A DNA stretch of 50,272 bases from Thermoplasmatota archaeon (GTDB lineage Archaea; Thermoplasmatota; E2; DHVEG-1): positions 1 to 50,272 of the forward strand of contig JAUXAU010000012.1 in NCBI GenBank assembly GCA_030619765.1, given 5' to 3'. The translations under genes were made by a program, and so were the position numbers. Below, in pieces: positions 44,172 to 50,272 of the stretch. The stretch's first letter is position 1; each line of letters opens with the position of its first letter. The notes beneath the pieces were generated by a model. It had not been told where the DNA came from. It searched no databases and worked only from the letters and a program-made list of their open reading frames with translations.

Positions 44172-45026
44172 TTATAGCCCTAGCATGTGCCTTAGTATTG
44201 GAAATGCATTTGGAAAACGTTCAAACAGCCACTCTAACAGATTAAAGTTGAAATCTGTTGCTTTATTTTTCGGCATGCTGATTTCAAGTGTCTCCCAATC
44301 GCTTTCATTTTCAGCTAAGTCCTTGACTTTACATTTAATTATATAGTCATCCTTTTTATCCCAAGTATGTTTTAATTTTACATCAGTACCGGAATCTGTA
44401 AACTCGGTCCACCCACTGTTTGTACCATCTCCCCATTCAACGTAGTAGCTTACATTAAATCCATCAGGGTCTATTGCGTTGAAGGTGTATTCATATTCTG
44501 TTCCTGCTTCTCCATTTATTTTACCAGTTATGGTTGGTTTGTTTGGCTGTGTATTATCAGTAGCGTACCAATTTGTTTGACCCATATATTCACCATCAAC
44601 AAGTAATGCTATATATCCTACTCCTTTGCCATAGTCTAGACCTATCTGCCACCAAGACCATGAGCAACTGGAAGACCAATGTCCGTCAACAACATACGTC
44701 CACTCCCATTTATTTTCCAAACCTGTTCCATTGTCATACCACCATTGCTGTGTCATACTCACTCCAAAAAGGTCCTCGTTCGAAATTTCAGTATACGCCC
44801 AAACTTCTCCATCTAAAGGAAACTCTCTTATTCGAAGTCCATGATCTTGCCAACCGTTAACCCAATCTGTAGTAATAGCTACATCTAAAGTCACATCTCT
44901 CGTTCCTAACATTGAATATTCTTTTTGTCCAGATCTCCCATATTGTGCAGAATCTGCTAGTACTGGCAATGCAGTAGTTGTTATCATCAGCGTCATAACC
45001 AAAAATGGTATTATTTTCTTTTTCAT
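44172..45026 (-). CDS. Exported PKD protein with tail II
   Basis: A 284-residue secreted protein. Signal peptide (1-24), a Trp-rich beta region (about 45-160, many aromatic residues such as TQQWWYDNGTG and CSWSWWQIG, possibly a carbohydrate- or polymer-binding domain), PKD-like domain (about 165-248, VEWGDGTNSGWTEF) and tail II (SMPKNK, then LLEWLFERFPNAFPILRHM to the end). A GGAGGCG stands before the start. It has no catalytic motif I recognise, so binding is the likely role. Confidence 0.8.
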   Translation of the reverse strand: MKKKIIPFLVMTLMITTTALPVLADSAQYGRSGQKEYSMLGTRDVTLDVAITTDWVNGWQDHGLRIREFPLDGEVWAYTEISNEDLFGVSMTQQWWYDNGTGLENKWEWTYVVDGHWSSSCSWSWWQIGLDYGKGVGYIALLVDGEYMGQTNWYATDNTQPNKPTITGKINGEAGTEYEYTFNAIDPDGFNVSYYVEWGDGTNSGWTEFTDSGTDVKLKHTWDKKDDYIIKCKVKDLAENESDWETLEISMPKNKATDFNFNLLEWLFERFPNAFPILRHMLGL

Positions 45027-45103
45027 AATTCGCCTCCTTAAAATATAAATATATCTATTCTTTAAATAATTTTTGCTGTTTATAAATAAGAGAAGAATGG
45101 GTT

Positions 45104-47044
45104 TTAAAGGTATCCACCTATTAGTAGACTTGGATCACCCAGGAGATGCCACTGCTGAGAGGTTTTACAGTCCCACTTTGATTCCATCCCTGGGAACCTG
45201 TCCAGATATTCTGTAATCGCTTGACCCCAAGCTTCTCCAAGAATCTCAACCCCATCGACTCCATAGGCATGGAAGAATTGAGTATCAATGTATCCACTGT
45301 AATATTGCGTACAGTCTGGTATGGTATCGTTATCCCAGCCATAGGTGGCGACCCATTCAAGTCCAGTATATCCTATAGTTGCAATGGCTCCGCCTCCAAT
45401 TTTTCTTGTAAGCATCCAGCTCCAACATTCAGGAGTGGGAAGATATTCTAATGGGCTATTTAGGAAGTTGAAAAAGCTGACATTGAATTCGCTATTATGA
45501 CAGGAGCCAATCACGCAAATAGGGAGTTTCTTGCCGTTACGTAGTCGCAACATCTCGTAGATATTGATCCCCCCGGGGGTGTTACTCCATCCATAATCAT
45601 TGACCCAATGGGTATTATATGAAAAGGGATTTCCATGTCCTGCAACATATAAAAACCCGCAGCCATCGTTTATTGCCCTTAATATATCCCTTGGTGATGG
45701 AACCGGTTCTCCAGTACCCTGTTGAGATGCCCAAACCTTCACAGGGGTAAATCCACTCAAGTAATCAAAAGCCAACTGATTACGTTCTTCTCCCTCGTAA
45801 TAATCGTCACCTAAGGGGGGTCTGTCGTCAAATGAATCTCCTCCGACACCAACAACCTTTTTGAACCAAGAAGGATCACACCCTTCTGCTTCATATGTGA
45901 TTATTTTATTCACCATTATTCGGACTTCAAACCTGTTTCTACAGGCAAGCCTCCCGACATACACATCAGGATATAGATCAAGTTCATCCTTACCATCCAA
46001 AGTCCACTCCGCAAAGATATCATTTCCATCGCTATCCCAATCATCAAAAACAGTATCATTTCCTTCAAATTTATAAACATCTGCAAAATATAAATCTGTA
46101 AGACATCCCGCTTCACCACTAGAATCAAGGAGATTATTATATCTTACTGGAACATGCCATAGCTCATCGTTAGGCATGCGAGGACCTTCGATTCCCCAGT
46201 TTCCAAAAAGAAGGGATTTCTTTCCTCCGACAAGCAGCACATATGAAATATTCCAGTTTTCAATGGCATATTTAATGAAATACTTTATCTTTTCAGGTTG
46301 ATCCCTTCCAGAGTACTCGTTATAGATCGATTCAGTTGTTTTTAGGGTGGTTTGGATTCCATAGCTAATTTTATGATCAATCAATGGTTGAAGATATTTT
46401 GAAAACTTCTCTGGGGCAATGATGACCATATCGTATTCATCTGGGAATATAACAGGTTTTTTAGGGAGCTCATATATCACGTCGATGTTTAATCTTCCGG
46501 CAGAATAAATGAGATTTTCTACAGGCAGATATTGAATGGGGGAGCACTGAAGATTCAAGATTACAACATGTTCTTTATCTTCTAATCCTGCATGAAAACT
46601 GAATGTATATTGTTCTTCTGGATATAACTTGTTACTGGTATAGACAGCTTCATTCTCTTTATCTTTCTCCATCTTCGTCTCTACACCGTTAATCGTTGTA
46701 ACTGGAGAAGGTGCAAGAGCTATCTTTTTTGACAGGCTATATTCTTTTATCTTAGAAAAAGTAACTTGAATGTCTTTGATTTTCGTGCCGAAAGGAAACA
46801 CATATTTTTTAATGACCATTGGAAGAATTGGTTCACCGGTAGTTTTAAGATTTGAATTAGACTCTTCCAGATCTATAAATAGATATCCTTTTTCATTTTC
46901 TTTGATGATAGGCTCAGAAAATAAGACAAAATCTGAATATTTTTTCAGTTCAGGTTTTGGTTCAATTTTTTCAAGATAAGCACTAGCTCCAATTCCACTA
47001 AGGACCAATATCCCAAATATTAATAAGGTTATAATTTTCTTCAT
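45104..47044 (-). CDS. Exported C25-family peptidase without tail
   Basis: A 646-residue exported member of the gingipain clan. Signal peptide (to about 22), a beta-rich propeptide-like region, then the catalytic domain with His in YVAGHGNPFSY (H470) and Cys in VIGSCHNSEF (C515). It ends WHLLGDPSLLIGGYL, the normal end of a C25 domain, with no PKD and neither tail. Calcium-binding-like DSDGND lies in an insert (about 337-342). The lack of a tail makes it a candidate processing enzyme rather than a bulk protease. A GGAGG precedes the start. Confidence 0.88.
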   Translation of the reverse strand: MKKIITLLIFGILVLSGIGASAYLEKIEPKPELKKYSDFVLFSEPIIKENEKGYLFIDLEESNSNLKTTGEPILPMVIKKYVFPFGTKIKDIQVTFSKIKEYSLSKKIALAPSPVTTINGVETKMEKDKENEAVYTSNKLYPEEQYTFSFHAGLEDKEHVVILNLQCSPIQYLPVENLIYSAGRLNIDVIYELPKKPVIFPDEYDMVIIAPEKFSKYLQPLIDHKISYGIQTTLKTTESIYNEYSGRDQPEKIKYFIKYAIENWNISYVLLVGGKKSLLFGNWGIEGPRMPNDELWHVPVRYNNLLDSSGEAGCLTDLYFADVYKFEGNDTVFDDWDSDGNDIFAEWTLDGKDELDLYPDVYVGRLACRNRFEVRIMVNKIITYEAEGCDPSWFKKVVGVGGDSFDDRPPLGDDYYEGEERNQLAFDYLSGFTPVKVWASQQGTGEPVPSPRDILRAINDGCGFLYVAGHGNPFSYNTHWVNDYGWSNTPGGINIYEMLRLRNGKKLPICVIGSCHNSEFNVSFFNFLNSPLEYLPTPECWSWMLTRKIGGGAIATIGYTGLEWVATYGWDNDTIPDCTQYYSGYIDTQFFHAYGVDGVEILGEAWGQAITEYLDRFPGMESKWDCKTSQQWHLLGDPSLLIGGYL

Positions 47045-47184
47045 ATTTTAGCCTCCAAATAAATAATAAATTGAATTAAGAATATAAATCTTTTGGATGG
47101 ATTCTTCTGGCTAAAACCAATTGGCATTAATTATTTTAAGGAATTAAAAAAGAAAGAGAAGAGAGAGGTTGGTTTAGTTTGGTT

Positions 47185-48831
47185 TTATAGCTCTAGCAGG
47201 TGCCTTAATATTGGGAACAGATTTGGATGTTGCTCTAGGAATCTTAGGAATAGCAGGTTTATATGGAAAGATTTGTTTTTAGGGATGCTTACCTTAAGTG
47301 TTGCCCAGTCGCTTTTAGCACCATATACATCCTTAGCTTTTACTCTAACAGTGTATTTCCCATCTTTATCCCAGGTGTTCTCTAGAGTTACTTCCTCCCC
47401 AGATGCATAAGGTCCAATCCATCCTTCCCACCATCCCTCCCAGTACGTATCTCCCCATACAAGGTAATAGTAAATATTGTCTCCATCTGGATCTGAAGCA
47501 TAAAATGTGTAGTTATATACCATACCATTTCTTCCTCTCCTAGGGCCTATTAGAGTCGGTTGATTTGGTGGGTCATTAGATTCATCTATGAACGCCCATG
47601 TTGTATCAGTTCCTGTGTTGGCTTCGTTATCAATAACAGTCAATATCACTGGATATATTCCTTTGGTGTTATAGGTGTGGGTTGTGGTTTCTCCAGATCC
47701 GTTGTTTCCATCGCCGAAATCCCAATGATAACTAGTAATATTTCCTTCATGATCAAAACTATTACTGGCATCGAATGTTATTACTTGTCCAATATCTCCA
47801 GAATATGGGCCATCTACTTCTGCAATAGGCACCCAGTTATTAACGCTCTCAGAGGTGTAGTTAACCCAATCTATTGTAGAGTTATCAATGTTTAAACTTC
47901 CATATTCTATGTTAAAGAATCCATCATATCCCCATTCTGTGCTAAAGCTGTTTTTGACAATCCAATAGCCACCGTTGCCGATTGACGGATTATCTTTCCA
48001 TCCGACAATGACGACCTGATGATTTATGCCATCTACTGGTCCTGGATAAGGATAATAATCATCAGGGTGGTTATGTTCCCAACCCCATTCCTCAAGATTA
48101 TTTTCGCCATGTAAATAATAAGTAAGAAACATACAGGTGCAAACTGGACCTGTCTTCATCACCTGGGTTTTAATAGCCTCTATATCCTCAGAACTTCCAT
48201 CTGTGTCCCAATATCCATAATCCGAAATTGGGATTAGTTTATCTTCCCAGTCAGGACATTTATCAGAACAGGGGATGGTATCGTCTGCTTGATAAGGCAT
48301 ACAAGATTCAGGGATAATACCATTACAATTATTCCCAGAAGATGTATTTCTCTTTATATAATAAAAAGCTCTATAAGCCCAACCGCCATTGCAGCTTCCA
48401 GCTGCTGGCAAACAGGAAAGTACATATTGCTCAGAGAGAAACGGGTTTAATCTTGCACATCCCTCTCTAATATTTATAATACTTTCAAGTGTACCCATTC
48501 CAGCGAAAACCCAACAACTACCACAATTACCTTGATCTTTTGCAGGCGTAGTCCAATCCTCCCCCATATAATCTAACCAACTGAAATAATCAGGTGTGCC
48601 TACAACCGTTGGTTTCGAAGAGATATCTTTTAAATCTAAAGATTCATTCGGTTCAGTCATTAAATTAAATCTCGGGCCAATTATGTTATCTGCGTCACAT
48701 CCACAATCATCGTCGACAGTGATTTTTTTCCAAACTTGATTACTATCTTCTTTTATAATCCCAACTACTGGTAAAACAGTGCTCCCTATCAATAGCATAA
48801 AAAAGCAGATTCCGATTATTTTCCTTTTCAA
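47185..48831 (-). CDS. Secreted papain-like C1A peptidase with two PKD domains and tail II
   Basis: A 548-residue exported cysteine peptidase. After the signal peptide (to about 24) and a short pro-region, the papain domain (about 75-318) shows Gln100 and Cys106 in DQGNCGSCWVFA, His271 in GINHQVVIVGW and Asn294 in YWIVKNSFSTEWG. A PKD domain (about 335-415, YHWDFGDGNNGSG), a second PKD-like domain (422-515, LVWGDTYWEGW) and tail II (SIPKNK then FLRFLEQHPNLFPILRHLL) follow. The start is a TTG with GGGAGG close upstream. Confidence 0.92.
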   Translation of the reverse strand: MKRKIIGICFFMLLIGSTVLPVVGIIKEDSNQVWKKITVDDDCGCDADNIIGPRFNLMTEPNESLDLKDISSKPTVVGTPDYFSWLDYMGEDWTTPAKDQGNCGSCWVFAGMGTLESIINIREGCARLNPFLSEQYVLSCLPAAGSCNGGWAYRAFYYIKRNTSSGNNCNGIIPESCMPYQADDTIPCSDKCPDWEDKLIPISDYGYWDTDGSSEDIEAIKTQVMKTGPVCTCMFLTYYLHGENNLEEWGWEHNHPDDYYPYPGPVDGINHQVVIVGWKDNPSIGNGGYWIVKNSFSTEWGYDGFFNIEYGSLNIDNSTIDWVNYTSESVNNWVPIAEVDGPYSGDIGQVITFDASNSFDHEGNITSYHWDFGDGNNGSGETTTHTYNTKGIYPVILTVIDNEANTGTDTTWAFIDESNDPPNQPTLIGPRRGRNGMVYNYTFYASDPDGDNIYYYLVWGDTYWEGWWEGWIGPYASGEEVTLENTWDKDGKYTVRVKAKDVYGAKSDWATLKVSIPKNKSFHINLLFLRFLEQHPNLFPILRHLLEL

Positions 48832-49137
48832 TTTTTAGTCCTCCCTTATCTATAAATTCTAATCCACTAGCATAATTTAAATGTTTGGTATAAAATAAAA
48901 ACAGGAACATCTGTAATAAAATCAGTTGTTACTGTACTGATCTCATTTCTACAATATTTTGAAAGAAGGGAGAAAAATCGGGAGAATATATGAAGATATT
49001 TATAAACTTGAAAACCCCTTCCTCCATTCCAACACATAACAGTATGTTTAAAGGTTATTTAAATAACGCTGTAATTTTGTTCTACAATAAATCTATAAAA
49101 TGAAAAAAGAGAGAAAAACTCCATTTTTATAGTTGTT
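48832..49137. other. Intergenic region, no gene seen
   Basis: About 306 bases of AT-rich sequence with the SD and promoter region of the C1A gene on the right of its start, and a terminator-like GGAG/T-run/CTC block near 49110-49120 for the DUF362 gene. A 36-codon plus-strand frame near 48990-49101 lacks any coding character. Confidence 0.5.
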
Positions 49138-50272
49138 TTAAACTCCACCGCCAGGGGTAACATATATAAAGAACAATAGTACAAATCCACTTTGTTCTCT
49201 TACATCTGAGCTTTCTGGTACCTCTGCTGTAACTGTTACCACTGTTGATCCAAATCCAATGATTAAATTTGAAGTTACAGTTATTTCTCCAAGTGCAGGA
49301 ATATCATCTGTGCCAGATGTTTCTTTGCCGATAAATGCACCACCATCAATTGTGATCTTCCAGTTAACTCCTGTTGCTTCTACCCCTTCGTTTTTAATCT
49401 TTGTTTTTATTTTAAACAGCCCGCTTGTTATTGGGTCTATGCTTAATATTGGTCCTATTATTGTTGCAGTAGTTGTATCATCTCCTTCTAAACCTAGGTC
49501 ATCAGTGACGGTGAGGGTGATGGTGTATTCGCCAGCTTCAGTATAGGTATAAACAGGGTTTTGTTCATTTGAAAAGTCTCCATTTCCAAAATCCCAATGC
49601 CAAGTATAGGGTGGCGTTCCACCTGTTGCATTTCCTTTGAATTGAATACCTTCTCCAATTTCTCCCTCATAGGGTCCATTGGCATCTGCTTGAAGTGATT
49701 CTTCACCGTAAGCGATGTAATCAATTCCATTATTTGAAGGGCCTGAATAGCGCTCGGATGAGAAAATATCCTCGGTTGTGTTCCAATGTTCATGGACACC
49801 CATGCTCTCTGAGACATATTCACCATCGTTTTCAGGATCATAGAGCTCCTCAGGAGGCTCTGCTTGTTGATGGAGATAATTCTGTGCTCCCTCACTTGGT
49901 CCGCCGCCTGTCCCTTCTACCATAAAGAAATCAAACATCACCGAATCAAGAGCAACTGAGTCCTGAGAAAAGAACAAACTACTCATCCAATCCCCATTAA
50001 AAGGATACATTTCAAACTTGCTAATATCAGAATTCCCATACCGACAAGCATAGGTTCCATCACCAATGAGGAGCAGTGTGTTTCCACCGAGTCGTTCATG
50101 GGCGACAAGATCTGCCTGCGGAGCAGGATTACCCATCTGTGAAAAACCCATGGTATGGTAATCATGAACGGAATAGACATCTTCCATCCATGTTCCAAAC
50201 CAGTTCTTACCGGCAAGGGTTACTCGCTCGGCAACATGACGTTTGGTAATAGGCATATTTATCATATAATCA
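49138..50272 (-). CDS. DUF362-type protein with PKD and tail I, 5' part cut by window edge
   Basis: The frame runs off the right edge (the codons before the first Met at 50265 are open). The visible 377 residues begin in a DUF362-like domain (DYMINMPITKRH, VTLAGKNWFGTW, LIGDGTYA, DSVALDSVMFDFF), a family found with iron-sulfur proteins and secreted in some archaea. A PKD domain follows (about 200-270, WHWDFGNGDFSNEQNP) and then tail I (about 275-375, ending FIYVTPGGGV). The tail is close in DNA to that of propeller paralog A. The export signal is outside the window. Confidence 0.8.
   Translation of the reverse strand, partial: DYMINMPITKRHVAERVTLAGKNWFGTWMEDVYSVHDYHTMGFSQMGNPAPQADLVAHERLGGNTLLLIGDGTYACRYGNSDISKFEMYPFNGDWMSSLFFSQDSVALDSVMFDFFMVEGTGGGPSEGAQNYLHQQAEPPEELYDPENDGEYVSESMGVHEHWNTTEDIFSSERYSGPSNNGIDYIAYGEESLQADANGPYEGEIGEGIQFKGNATGGTPPYTWHWDFGNGDFSNEQNPVYTYTEAGEYTITLTVTDDLGLEGDDTTTATIIGPILSIDPITSGLFKIKTKIKNEGVEATGVNWKITIDGGAFIGKETSGTDDIPALGEITVTSNLIIGFGSTVVTVTAEVPESSDVREQSGFVLLFFIYVTPGGGV

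Noticed and set aside
48990-49101. 36-codon plus-strand frame between the C1A and DUF362 genes
   Set aside because: No ribosome site, no motif and random composition.
26867-50272. Tail I as a PGF-CTERM or GlyGly-CTERM signal
   Set aside because: Those signals have the motif followed by a membrane helix and a basic end. Here the hydrophobic strand comes first and PGGG is at the very end.
1-50272. CRISPR arrays, insertion sequences, prophage or integrase genes
   Set aside because: No regularly spaced repeats, transposase motifs or integrase were seen. The repeats present are explained by gene and domain duplications.

Overview
The window is a stretch of AT-rich archaeal chromosome. TFB, FEN1, fibrillarin, PurP, a UbiA-type lipid prenyltransferase, family-4 uracil-DNA glycosylase and class-I-style isoprenoid synthases point to a euryarchaeal-type archaeon. 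The many secreted C25/C1A peptidases with PKD domains resemble gene content reported for uncultured, protein-degrading sediment archaea of the Thermoplasmatota (Marine Benthic Group D type). The lineage is an inference, because no rRNA gene is present.

Left part (1-26.8 kb) is mostly housekeeping, in short operons on both strands: a truncated isoprenoid-synthase-like gene with a FIST sensor gene; gcvT-gcvH; flpA; a prenyl diphosphate synthase; rlmE-tfb; an M18 aminopeptidase; a membrane-anchored PKD protein and a winged-helix regulator; iscU; hypD-hypC and a ZIP transporter; a uracil-DNA glycosylase; purQ-nudix; a UbiA / dolichol-kinase-like / TMP-kinase-like lipid operon; a TIGR00266 protein with a small membrane partner; a zinc dehydrogenase; lemA-htpX; an LsrF-like aldolase; pepD; tRNA-Gly(CCC) and a DUF4314 protein.

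Middle part (26.8-38.2 kb) is a secreted-protein island, all on the minus strand. Two gingipain-type C25 peptidases flank a peptidylarginine deiminase whose catalytic and substrate-carboxylate residues match Porphyromonas PPAD in spacing. Two tandemly duplicated beta-propeller/PKD proteins follow. The duplication carried a piece of the neighbouring fen1 gene with it, and the frameshifted piece is still visible at 36.4 kb.

Right part (38.4-50.3 kb) has fen1, argF, purP, regulators, endonuclease III (with a second broken copy of its 3' end beside it) and a DUF2582 gene. It then returns to secreted proteins: a PKD protein, a tailless C25 peptidase, a papain-like C1A peptidase and a DUF362/PKD protein cut by the window edge.

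The most interesting pattern is at the protein C-termini. Eight exported proteins carry one of two tails. Tail I is a beta-rich domain ending in a hydrophobic strand and a terminal PGGG (five proteins). Tail II is a PKNK motif followed by a short amphipathic segment (three proteins). Neither looks like a known archaeosortase or PGF-CTERM signal. Tail I DNA has been shuffled between genes. Together with the gingipain/PPAD pair, this suggests a dedicated system for exporting, anchoring and using exoenzymes on environmental protein, with M18 and M20 peptidases finishing peptides inside the cell.
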